Assembly (NCBI GenBank): GCA_016872155.1
Contig: VHBB01000002.1
Coordinates: 1-64,000, forward strand
Direction of reading: 5' to 3'
DNA: 64,000 nt
Source: Sphingomonadales bacterium
Lineage (GTDB): Bacteria; Bacteroidota; Bacteroidia; Chitinophagales; Chitinophagaceae
The notes under the pieces are model-generated. The model worked only from the letters and a program-made list of their open reading frames with translations, searched no databases and was not told where the DNA came from. The position numbers and the translations under genes were made by a program. Below, piece by piece: positions 50,706 to 59,701 of the stretch; position 1 is the stretch's first letter, and each line of letters starts with the position of its first letter.

Positions 50706-53700
50706 ATGAAAAAAGCAACGATTCTGTGTTGGGTGCTGACCCTGCTCATGGGGCTGGCACAAGCACAGCAAGCCAAAGTTGCCGGTAGAGTTACCGATGC
50801 CAATGGAAATCCTCTCGAAGGAGTATCCGTGACCATCAAAGGAAAGTCTATCGGAACGGTTACCAACGCTTCGGGTCTTTATTCGCTGAGTGTAGTCGCA
50901 GGCGAATCGCTGGTCTTTAGCAGTGTGGGCCTGGTGAGTCAAGAACAAAAAGTAGCGGGCAACACGCTCAATGTGCAACTGCAAGCCATCAATGCCACGC
51001 TCTCCGAAGTGGTGGCTGTAGGTTATGGTCAGCAGCGAAAGGCTACCTTGACCGGCTCGGTGGTCACGCTTAAGCAAGAGGACCTGATGCGTAGACAAGT
51101 GGCCACAGCCAGTAATCTACTGCAAGGATTGGCCCCCGGCGTAACGGTTCAGCAGCAGTCTGGAAAGCCCGGTGCCGATGGCGCCTCTATTCGAATTCGC
51201 GGTCTTGGTTCTATCTATGCCGGACAAAGCCCATTGATTATGGTAGATGGGGTTGTGTCGGGCTTTGATGCCATCGATCCCAACGCCATTGAGAGTATCA
51301 CGATCTTAAAGGATGCGGCCTCTACGGCGATCTATGGAGCCCGTGCCGCCAATGGGGTTATACTTGTCAAGACCCGTCGTGCCAAAGGCAAGGGGGTGCA
51401 AGTAGCGTACAATGCTTTCTTGTCTAAGCAAGATGCCACTGCTATTCCGCAGCGTACTACGGCCATTGAGCATATGGAGCTTAGCAATGCTGCAGAGCGA
51501 AATCGCACTGGAAATCCCAATGCCTTTCTATTTTCACAAACGCTGCTTGATCGCTATAGCAGTACACCTGCCAATAACTTGGATGTGATCGATACCGATT
51601 GGCTTGACCTGTTGTTGACCAATAGCGGATTGATGCAGAATCACAACGTTACGATCAATGCTGCCGGAGACAATTCCAATATTTTTGCTTCGGTTACCTA
51701 TTTGAATCAGCAGGGATTGATTCCCAATAACAGCTTTCAGCGATACGATATTCGCTTTAATCCCGACTTTAAGCTCAGCGATAAGTTAACTGTTAACGGG
51801 GTCATGAATATCAATAATAGCCGTACCACGGCTCCCTCTACCGGATCGCCCGAGTTCATTATTCGGCAGGCCATTGGTCTTCCGGCCATCGGTGGTGGAA
51901 AATATGGACCCGGCATGTATGGTAATGCCGGTCAGTCTAACAACCGAAATCCGTTGGCTATGGCTGAGGCGGCCGGAACCTCGGTGTCTCGCGTTAATAG
52001 CATGCTCACCAAGGTCGGGTTTGTGTATAAGCCTATCAGTAATGTAGAGGTAGAAGGATACTGGGCGCGCGAATACTGGGTGCCTAACGGAAAATCATTT
52101 GTAAAGAATGCTGATATCTATATCCCTAATTTAGTTACATTAGGTTACGATCGCGTTGCCCCCTGGCCTGGTTCTACCAGCTTGAGCGAGTCGTATTCTA
52201 CGAATGTGCGTACCACGTATCTCGGGCAGGCAACCTGGACCAAGCGCTTCGGTGCTAATACGATCAAATTGTTGGGTGGTGCACAGACCGAAGAATTTAC
52301 ATACTCCGGAATATCTGGCTCACGTACAGGGTTTCTTAATCCTAATCAGCCCTATTTGAATTTGGGCAGTGCTAATCTTAATAACACCGGTAACGCTTAC
52401 GAAACAGCACTGGCTGGTTTTTATGCGCGTCTCAACTATAACTACGACGACAAATATTTTCTAGAAGTAAATGGTCGCTATGATGGATCTTCTCGTTTCT
52501 CACAAGCATTAGATAAGCAATGGGGATTCTTTCCCTCTGCCTCGGCGGGGTGGATCTTCTCGAAAGAGAATTTCTTTAGCGGTCTCTCCGATGTCATCAC
52601 CTTTGGTAAGTTAAGAGGTTCTTGGGGTGTTTTGGGTAACCAGGCGCTTCCCGAAATCTATCCCTTTGCCGTGAACTTTGGTACCGCTGGGTACTCTGCT
52701 AATTTCTTGAATGGTACCAATAACTATATCAATAACATCAACACACTGGGCTATGCCTTGTTGGATGCGCCTAATCCGGGTATAACCTGGGAAGAATCTA
52801 AGCAGGCTAACATTGCTTTGGACCTGACTGTAAAAAATAACCTGACCTTGACCTTCGAGTACTACGAACGTAAGGTAGATCAGATGTTGCTAAGCCGCCC
52901 CATCCCTACGTATGTAGGTCTCAACTCTCCCTTTGTAAATGCGGGCTCTATGGAGAATGTGGGATGGGAGTTTAGTGCCAACTATCGCAAGTCTCTTAGC
53001 AATAAAGTAAAGCTCGATGTAACCGCGATGATCTCGGATGTGCGCAACAAAGTATTGACACTTCCTGGGGTTCCCTTCTTAGATGGAGGTTCTATACGTG
53101 CAATGCCCGGTCAGGCCCTTTGGTCCTATTTTGGGTTAAAGTCCATTGGCTACTTTAGCGACTCCAACGATGTTAAGAACTCTCCCGTACAGTTTGGCGT
53201 TCCCTGGAGTTCGAATCCCGCTGTGGGTACAAAGCCAGGCGATGTTAAATATGCCGATATTAGCGGACCCAACGGAAAAGCCGACGGCGTAGTGGATAAT
53301 TTTGACCGTACGTTTATCGGTAATAATTTTCCTCGCTATGAATACAGTATTAACGTAAACCTTTCGGTCGGAAATTTCGATCTGAGTCTCTTTGGTCAGG
53401 GCGTGGGCATGCGTAATAATTATTACAGTGGCACAGGGGCTATTCCTTTTGCCAGTGGTGATTTTGCGGCCTCATTGCTCAATATGCATAAAGATTTCTG
53501 GACACCTAATAATCCCAATGCTCGTTTTCCCCGCTTGTTACCTTCCGGCTCAGGAGGCAACAACTATGTAGCCTCGTCTCATTGGATCAAGGATGCCTCT
53601 TTCTTTAGGGTCAAGAACGTAAATCTGGCCTACCGTGTTCCAGCCGCTTGGTTAAAGAAAACGGGAGTGCCTGTAAGTTCAGCCAAGGTGTATGTAAGCG

Positions 53701-53822
53701 GACAGAATCTGCTTACGTTTACCAATGCATGGGACGGATTTGACCCCGAGATCAACAATGCGAACGCAGAGTTTTATCCGTTAATGAGAACATTCACTTT
53801 TGGTGTAAACATAAATTTCTAA
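50706..53822 (+). CDS. SusC/RagA family TonB-linked outer-membrane protein
   Basis: 1038 residues. A signal peptide (residues 1-21) leads to a carboxypeptidase-regulatory-like domain (KVAGRVTDANGNPLEGVSVT, about 25-100), a TonB-dependent plug (IRGLGSIYAGQSPLIMVDG, SITILKDAASTAIYG) and a long beta barrel ending in FTFGVNINF. SusC proteins import oligosaccharides across the outer membrane together with a SusD lid. The gene follows the FAD oxidoreductase by 24 bases and precedes susD by 19 bases. No anti-sigma or sigma factor pair is nearby, so control probably rests with the ROK repressor. Confidence 0.96.
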   Translation: MKKATILCWVLTLLMGLAQAQQAKVAGRVTDANGNPLEGVSVTIKGKSIGTVTNASGLYSLSVVAGESLVFSSVGLVSQEQKVAGNTLNVQLQAINATLSEVVAVGYGQQRKATLTGSVVTLKQEDLMRRQVATASNLLQGLAPGVTVQQQSGKPGADGASIRIRGLGSIYAGQSPLIMVDGVVSGFDAIDPNAIESITILKDAASTAIYGARAANGVILVKTRRAKGKGVQVAYNAFLSKQDATAIPQRTTAIEHMELSNAAERNRTGNPNAFLFSQTLLDRYSSTPANNLDVIDTDWLDLLLTNSGLMQNHNVTINAAGDNSNIFASVTYLNQQGLIPNNSFQRYDIRFNPDFKLSDKLTVNGVMNINNSRTTAPSTGSPEFIIRQAIGLPAIGGGKYGPGMYGNAGQSNNRNPLAMAEAAGTSVSRVNSMLTKVGFVYKPISNVEVEGYWAREYWVPNGKSFVKNADIYIPNLVTLGYDRVAPWPGSTSLSESYSTNVRTTYLGQATWTKRFGANTIKLLGGAQTEEFTYSGISGSRTGFLNPNQPYLNLGSANLNNTGNAYETALAGFYARLNYNYDDKYFLEVNGRYDGSSRFSQALDKQWGFFPSASAGWIFSKENFFSGLSDVITFGKLRGSWGVLGNQALPEIYPFAVNFGTAGYSANFLNGTNNYINNINTLGYALLDAPNPGITWEESKQANIALDLTVKNNLTLTFEYYERKVDQMLLSRPIPTYVGLNSPFVNAGSMENVGWEFSANYRKSLSNKVKLDVTAMISDVRNKVLTLPGVPFLDGGSIRAMPGQALWSYFGLKSIGYFSDSNDVKNSPVQFGVPWSSNPAVGTKPGDVKYADISGPNGKADGVVDNFDRTFIGNNFPRYEYSINVNLSVGNFDLSLFGQGVGMRNNYYSGTGAIPFASGDFAASLLNMHKDFWTPNNPNARFPRLLPSGSGGNNYVASSHWIKDASFFRVKNVNLAYRVPAAWLKKTGVPVSSAKVYVSGQNLLTFTNAWDGFDPEINNANAEFYPLMRTFTFGVNINF

Positions 53823-53841
53823 CCAACTAAATCAGGATAGT

Positions 53842-55623
53842 ATGAAAAAGATAAGTTCCATACTGATGTTGACAGCCTTGCTTGGTTTAGCGGGTTGTAG
53901 CAAATTCCTCGACCGCCAGCCGCTGGATAGTTCTTCGTCGGCTACCTTTATGCAGTCGGAGCAAGAAATGAACCTGGCCCTAAATGGAGTGTATGCGGCT
54001 GCCTTCTGGCAATTCCCCAATAACACACCCTTATTGTTTGCCATTGAATCGTCTACCGATCTGGCCATTAAGCGTACGGGTAATGCCGAAGATCAGGTAG
54101 CCATGGGCGACGGAGGTCCTTTTTTGATCGGCAACACATTGCCCGGTCACTCGTGGACACAGGCCTATCGACTGGTAAGCCGTGCCAATATCATGCTCGA
54201 CGGAATGACCAAGGGCAAAGACAATGTGGCGCCTGCCAGCTATGCGCGACTCCGTGCAGAGGCATTGGTGCTTCGTGCCTGGGCCTATTATCATTTAATA
54301 GGTTGGTTTGGCGATCCGGTATTTTATACCAAGCCGCTTGACCCCACTGAATACGAGACCATCAGCAGAACGCCTACAGCCACTGCCGTAGCTAGTTTAT
54401 ACAGAGATCTAGATGAGGCTGCGGCAGGATTTGATGCCGGCGGATCTCAGCCCATTATCGCCTACGGACGGGTTAACAAAGGGGTTGCTTTAGGATTAAA
54501 GGCCCGTTTGGCCATGCTGATCAAAGACTATGCGACTGCAAAAGCGGCAACGCAGTCTGTGATCTCTTCTAATGGTTACGGACTTAATCCCCGCTACACC
54601 GATCTGTTTATGCTGGCCGGTCAACGCTCGAACGTAAACCGTGAGTTGATGTTCGTTCAGACCTATCCCACTGATGTACTCAATCCCCAGAACTTTCTGA
54701 TAGTATTGACCATACCTCGTCAGGTGGGTACGTCTCAGAGTAGCCATTTTCCCAGCCAGCAATTAGTGGATCTTTACGAAACCCGCGATGGAAACCGTAT
54801 CGATCGTTCTTCTCTCTATAGTGCTGCGGCCCCTTCGGCGAACCGCGATCCTCGTCTTCGCTGGACGGTCTACATGCAAGGGGATACTATGGTGCATAAT
54901 ACAGCGCTGGCGCCCAGTCTACCGTATGTGCAACCCAAAGAGCGTACCATCTTTAACATTTATAGCAATGTAATTTTTAAATTCAACTGGAATACCGGCG
55001 TTTACGATAGCCGTCCTAACAATATCGATTGGATCGGCTACCTGGTCTTTCCATGGTTTGCCGGCGCAACGGGTAGCAGTGGAGGAGTAGGTTATGTATG
55101 GAGAAAATATATTGACTCCACCCAATATTCTTGGGACACCAAGACCGGTTACATTAACATGCGTTATGCCGAGATCTTGCTGACCTATGCCGAGGCGAAG
55201 ATAGAATTAGGAGAGATCGACGGTACCGTATGGAATGCGATCAATGCCGTTCGTGCCCGCGCCGGCATGCCTGCCATTACCACGGCCAATGCTGCTGAGC
55301 TGCGCGAGATCGTTCGCAGAGAGCGTGCCGTAGAATTTGCAGGAGAGGGTCTTCGTCTGATCGATCTGCGACGCTGGGATCTCTACAATAAAGCCATGAC
55401 CATGCCTGTGGTGGGAGTCTCGCTGAACCCGGCCGATCCTGCCGAGACACCGAGCTTTAATGCCGATGGGCTTCCGGTCTATTCTGCCGCCAGTATTGCC
55501 AAGCGCTTAAAAACAAGAGCGCAGACACGCGTTAACACCAATACGCGCTACAAACTTTGGCCTATTCCGCAAGGAGAGATCGATAAGAATAAGAATATCA
55601 TTCAAAACCCCGGATGGCAATAA
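53842..55623 (+). CDS. SusD/RagB family nutrient-binding lipoprotein
   Basis: 593 residues. A lipoprotein signal ends LLGLAGC (Cys19), followed by the SusD N-terminus FLDRQPLDSSS and the TPR-like core (RLRAEALVLRAWAYYHLIGWF). The C-terminal part carries MRYAEILLTYAEAKIELGE, RRERAVEFAGEGLRLIDLRR and YKLWPIPQGEI, all typical of SusD. The protein sits on the cell surface and binds glycan for the SusC barrel. A strong terminator follows. Confidence 0.96.
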   Translation: MKKISSILMLTALLGLAGCSKFLDRQPLDSSSSATFMQSEQEMNLALNGVYAAAFWQFPNNTPLLFAIESSTDLAIKRTGNAEDQVAMGDGGPFLIGNTLPGHSWTQAYRLVSRANIMLDGMTKGKDNVAPASYARLRAEALVLRAWAYYHLIGWFGDPVFYTKPLDPTEYETISRTPTATAVASLYRDLDEAAAGFDAGGSQPIIAYGRVNKGVALGLKARLAMLIKDYATAKAATQSVISSNGYGLNPRYTDLFMLAGQRSNVNRELMFVQTYPTDVLNPQNFLIVLTIPRQVGTSQSSHFPSQQLVDLYETRDGNRIDRSSLYSAAAPSANRDPRLRWTVYMQGDTMVHNTALAPSLPYVQPKERTIFNIYSNVIFKFNWNTGVYDSRPNNIDWIGYLVFPWFAGATGSSGGVGYVWRKYIDSTQYSWDTKTGYINMRYAEILLTYAEAKIELGEIDGTVWNAINAVRARAGMPAITTANAAELREIVRRERAVEFAGEGLRLIDLRRWDLYNKAMTMPVVGVSLNPADPAETPSFNADGLPVYSAASIAKRLKTRAQTRVNTNTRYKLWPIPQGEIDKNKNIIQNPGWQ

Positions 55624-55647
55624 TCTTTTATAAATAAACCAAAACCA

Positions 55648-55682
55648 AGAGGTCGTTCGCTTATGAACGGCCTCTTTTTTTT
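55648..55682 (+). terminator. Terminator after susD
   Basis: An 11-bp stem (55648-55658 with 55665-55675, one G-T pair) with a six-base loop is followed by a run of T. It closes the epimerase-to-SusD run, 24 bases after the stop. Confidence 0.92.
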
Positions 55683-55702
55683 ATCTTTCATCATACAGAA
55701 CT

Positions 55703-57121
55703 ATGCATAGAGAATCTTCTTTAGATGCGCTGCGCGGACTCGCCATTGTAGGGATGGTGTTGTCGGGTAGCATTGCCTTTGGTGGTGTACTGCCGGCTTG
55801 GATGTATCACGCACAGGTGCCGCCGCCGCTGCATCAATTTGATCCAACGCTACCGGGCATTACCTGGGTCGATCTGGTCTTTCCGTTTTTTTTATTCAGC
55901 ATGGGAGCCGCTTTTCCATTGGCGCTTAGAGGGGCTATTGAACAACAAAAGCCCGCATTGCATTTTTGGAAGCTGGCCGCCCTACGATTTTTTTTGTTGG
56001 CTTTCTTTGCTCTGTTCAGCCAGCACCTCAAGGCCTGGGTCATTTCTTCGGAGCCGGGTGTTAAAGAGCAGTGCTTATCGTTGTTGGCCTTTACGTTGTT
56101 GTTCGGAATTTTTTATCGGGGATGGAAGGGAGCTGTTGCTCGTTACGAAAAATGGATCCGTAGCGGCTGTTTTGTACTTGCTCTCTTTTTGTTGGCTCGA
56201 CTTCCCTTTCATAAGGGAGCCGGATTTGATCTATACAAGAGTGATGTTATTTTGATGGTGCTCGCCAATATGGCTTTTTTTGGCTTGTTGCTATATTATT
56301 TTACCGCACATCGTCCGCTACTTCGCCTATTGATCTTGCCAACAGTGGCCGCTATGATTCTATCGGCCAGAGAGTCCGTTGATAATCCGGTAAAAGCTTT
56401 TTTTTATTTTAACCAGATGGCCGGATTTAAATTCGATTGGCTTTATAAATTCTATTTTCTCAAATACCTCTTTATTGTAATTCCGGGTACGCTGGCCGGG
56501 GAGTGGATGCTGTCAACTTCGTGGTCATCGCCGGTGTCTGCCCCACGGCGCGCACAAGGGGTCTATGGCTTGTCGATAATTTCTTTGCTCATCGGCGTAT
56601 TATATCTGCTTTTGTATCGACAAGCACCGCTGGCCTTGTCGGGTATTTCAATATGGATCTTGTTTGCGCTATTCAGTGGGCTTTTGTATTGGGTTCTTCG
56701 AAAGGTTAGTCAACAGTCTTTTCAAAATATGATGATGGCTGGGTGGTTATTGTTATTCATGGGACTTCTATTGGAACCTTACGAAGGAGGTATTAAAAAA
56801 GACCCTTCGACCTTTAGTTATTATTTTGTGTGCAGTGGTTTTGCTTTTCTCTTGCTGCCATTATTTCGTTTTTTATCGGCTCAGGTAATGGGTAGCTATC
56901 TATTAGCACCGCTGATCGATATTGGAAAAAATCCGATGCTGGCGTACGTAGCCGGATCTTTACTTGTTTTACCTGTTCTTTCGCTAACAGGCATTAAGGT
57001 ATACTGGGATGAATTGATCCATTCACCCTGGCAAGGATTATTAAAGGGGCTGCTCTTTACGGGTACAGTAGTGCTGGTCACTCGTTATTCGGTCAAGCGG
57101 AGATGGTTTTGGAAAACATAA
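55703..57121 (+). CDS. DUF5009 acyltransferase-like membrane protein (NagX type)
   Basis: 472 residues with about 11 membrane segments. The N-terminus SLDALRGLAIVGMVLSG and WVDLVFPFFLFSMGAAFPLAL are signatures of the DUF5009/heparan-alpha-glucosaminide N-acetyltransferase-like family. Members near N-acetylglucosamine genes are often called NagX and are proposed to transport or acetylate amino sugars. A near-consensus box (TATCTTTC) follows the susD terminator, so it may be transcribed separately. It converges with the GH20-like gene with a 12-base gap. Confidence 0.85.
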   Translation: MHRESSLDALRGLAIVGMVLSGSIAFGGVLPAWMYHAQVPPPLHQFDPTLPGITWVDLVFPFFLFSMGAAFPLALRGAIEQQKPALHFWKLAALRFFLLAFFALFSQHLKAWVISSEPGVKEQCLSLLAFTLLFGIFYRGWKGAVARYEKWIRSGCFVLALFLLARLPFHKGAGFDLYKSDVILMVLANMAFFGLLLYYFTAHRPLLRLLILPTVAAMILSARESVDNPVKAFFYFNQMAGFKFDWLYKFYFLKYLFIVIPGTLAGEWMLSTSWSSPVSAPRRAQGVYGLSIISLLIGVLYLLLYRQAPLALSGISIWILFALFSGLLYWVLRKVSQQSFQNMMMAGWLLLFMGLLLEPYEGGIKKDPSTFSYYFVCSGFAFLLLPLFRFLSAQVMGSYLLAPLIDIGKNPMLAYVAGSLLVLPVLSLTGIKVYWDELIHSPWQGLLKGLLFTGTVVLVTRYSVKRRWFWKT

Positions 57122-57133
57122 CGGCCAGCACTA

Positions 57134-59701
57134 TTATTCGATCAATATAAGATGGTCGAAGGTAAAGCCCGCTCCGGGATGAAGGCTGCTCAAGCTGATC
57201 TTGTCGAGTAGCAAGGGCTTTTCGAAGAAGAGGTGAAAATCTTTTTTATCCAGGTCTTCTCTTCCAATGTGCGCATAACAGATTCTGTGATCTTGTAGGG
57301 CCCGCACTTCGGCGCCGTATCGTATGATCTTTTCAACGACCAGTTTCTCCTTAAAAAAGCCTCGCAGCACGCACACGGGGGTTGCCTCTGGCACTATCGT
57401 TTCCGTAAAAGCAGAGAGCCTGCATCCGATCAATGGAATGGTTTGAGCAATAGCGATGGAAAGAGCAGTAGGTCTGTTTGCTCCTGCCGTTATAGTACGA
57501 TTTTGAAAAGAAATGGTCGTATCTATTTTTCGACCCCACCTGACATCTATGGGTTTGGGTTGGGCATAGAAGCGTTGCGTAAAAAATTGAACCGGATCGT
57601 AGGGTAGTGCTTGCGGTACTTCTTTTCGTCCACTCCACGCATAGTCGAGCGCGAGCACGTAGGCGCCAAATTGCTCGATATTGAGCAGCATGTTTTTTTC
57701 GCTGCTTTCAAAATCGGCCCAAGTGGTTTGTAGCAGACCGGCATTCTGCTCTATGGCAGCCAGTGTGAACCCTCGCACGTTGTTGGGTAAAAGCCAGGGC
57801 GAGGCCAGGGGTTTGAACCCTTCTTGCTGCCACAGCTGTAAACTTTTTTTGTAGACCTCCGGGTCGGGATTGCCCAGGTAATGCCAGTCGGCGATCCAGG
57901 TTCCTTTTGGAATGCTGTTTCGTAGGGTGCGCGCTCGAATAGGATCGATACCATTGCAAGCATCGGGGCCTTCGCCGGGAGCCAGTCCCATATCGCCCCA
58001 GATCATCAACGCCGCATCTTTTGATCGGGCATAGCGGTCCAGAACGCCGAGCTGCTTTTTGAAAAATTGTATTTCTTTTTCTCTAGGCAGCTGAAATCCG
58101 ATCATGCCGATCTCGTCGAAACCCACGTGCATGGTCTTGGGTTGTAACAAGGTAAAGGCCTCATTCCAAATCGAAAGAATTGCCTTACGGGCGGCCGATT
58201 TGTTAGGATCAAGTGTATAGGGATACTGCGGATTAACCGCCCACTTGCGCGTGGAGCGGGGTTTGAAGAACCACTCCATGTGCCCCAGGCTTTGAATAAG
58301 GGGAATAGGTTCAATTTGTTTCTCTCGTAAGTAATTAAACTCTTTTTGCAGATCCGAAAGTGGAACAGAGATACTATTGTGTATTTCCGGAAAGGAGGCC
58401 CAGGTAGCCTGCTCACATTGAAGCACGGTCTTGTTCATCTTTAAAGGCAGTAATACCTGATCGTACATTTTTTTATGAAATGACCAAGAGGTAGGACCCG
58501 TGAACATATGAATACCTCTAAACGAAAGCGCAGGTCCGTCCTCGATGGCACAATAAAACAAACCTAGGTGGCCGTCTTTATTCCGAGTAAGTTGAGCCAG
58601 TGAGTAAAGGGCATGTTGCCAACCCGAACGATCTGCAAAATCGATCTGAATGCCTTTTTCAGTTACTTGCAGGCGGTAGTGTTCGGGTCGTAAGCTGCTG
58701 TCTATAGTAAGCTGTATAGCAGGATATACCAAAGAAGATAATCGCCACGAGCGGCCTAGTAGTTCGTTGTATAGTCGAAGACTGGACGCTGCCCATACGT
58801 CTTGCGTCGAAGCAGTCTGCAAATCAGGCAGCTGGTAGAACAGCGTTTTGTCGTAAGCTTCTTTTATAGGTCTTGGCACTAAAGTGGAGCGAGCAAAATC
58901 ATAACGCGGCCAGGCGGTAACTTTTTTTTCACTCATGCTCAGTTGAACAATACCCTCTGCTAAAGAGGTGTCATTGCGCAGGGCCTCATTACTTACCGTG
59001 TACCTTACATCAAATTGTCTCTTGACAGGCGAAGCGGGGCTGATTACAATATCATTTTCGACCAGTAGCAAGTGTTGAGCGCGTCTGTTATAATCAAGAG
59101 CATATGGGGCTCGGTCTTCGTCTTTTTTAATCCGAAACGGATGACTGTTGCTAAAGCGAAAATCTCCTAGTGGGGAATACACATAGAGAATGGTGTCAAA
59201 GAAATTATCGAGCTGTTCGTACGTAATCAAGCCACGGCTGTCTTTAAAACTGGCATTGGTAAAGTAGGGCGACCAGAGCTTGGTGTATACCACATCGGCT
59301 TTTCCCGTTTTGCGATCGTTTCTTTTGCAATCGATAACGATCTGTGCCTGATTTTCTTTTTGTGTCAATGAAAAAATGCCTCCAATGGCTGTGTTTTTAC
59401 TGCCCACATAAAGAATATCGCGTTCCGGTAACGAAGAATCGGCATCTTGCTCCCACCAGGTAAAATAGTATTCGTGTTGTTTGCGGTCGGGGGTAAAGAA
59501 ATTGATCTCGGACCCTGTAGTAATTGGAATGTTGCGGGCAGTTATAAGAAGTCCTTTTTTGGGAATCAACCGGGCTTTAAAATGATCGGCCGAGGTTGGT
59601 GTCTGCGCCGAACAAGGCAGCGAGATCTCAAAAAACAGCCCAATTAATCCAAGTGCAGCCGCCGACGTTCTACTAAAAAAAGCCCAGCTCTGGTTACTCA
59701 T
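57134..59701 (-). CDS. Glycoside hydrolase family 20-like protein
   Basis: 855 residues with a signal peptide (LGLIGLFFEISLPCSAQ). Residues about 290-380 look like the GH20b domain (LYNELLGRSW, YRLQVTEKGIQIDFADRSGW), followed by a TIM-barrel with RGIHMFTG, the putative catalytic pair in MHVGFDEIG (Asp-Glu near residue 527; the usual form is GGDE), and LLQTTWADFES. GH20 enzymes release N-acetylhexosamine by substrate-assisted catalysis. The long N-terminal 280 residues are beta-rich with no family I can name. It overlaps the GH92 gene by eight bases, so both are in one leftward operon. Confidence 0.75.
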   Translation of the reverse strand: MSNQSWAFFSRTSAAALGLIGLFFEISLPCSAQTPTSADHFKARLIPKKGLLITARNIPITTGSEINFFTPDRKQHEYYFTWWEQDADSSLPERDILYVGSKNTAIGGIFSLTQKENQAQIVIDCKRNDRKTGKADVVYTKLWSPYFTNASFKDSRGLITYEQLDNFFDTILYVYSPLGDFRFSNSHPFRIKKDEDRAPYALDYNRRAQHLLLVENDIVISPASPVKRQFDVRYTVSNEALRNDTSLAEGIVQLSMSEKKVTAWPRYDFARSTLVPRPIKEAYDKTLFYQLPDLQTASTQDVWAASSLRLYNELLGRSWRLSSLVYPAIQLTIDSSLRPEHYRLQVTEKGIQIDFADRSGWQHALYSLAQLTRNKDGHLGLFYCAIEDGPALSFRGIHMFTGPTSWSFHKKMYDQVLLPLKMNKTVLQCEQATWASFPEIHNSISVPLSDLQKEFNYLREKQIEPIPLIQSLGHMEWFFKPRSTRKWAVNPQYPYTLDPNKSAARKAILSIWNEAFTLLQPKTMHVGFDEIGMIGFQLPREKEIQFFKKQLGVLDRYARSKDAALMIWGDMGLAPGEGPDACNGIDPIRARTLRNSIPKGTWIADWHYLGNPDPEVYKKSLQLWQQEGFKPLASPWLLPNNVRGFTLAAIEQNAGLLQTTWADFESSEKNMLLNIEQFGAYVLALDYAWSGRKEVPQALPYDPVQFFTQRFYAQPKPIDVRWGRKIDTTISFQNRTITAGANRPTALSIAIAQTIPLIGCRLSAFTETIVPEATPVCVLRGFFKEKLVVEKIIRYGAEVRALQDHRICYAHIGREDLDKKDFHLFFEKPLLLDKISLSSLHPGAGFTFDHLILIE

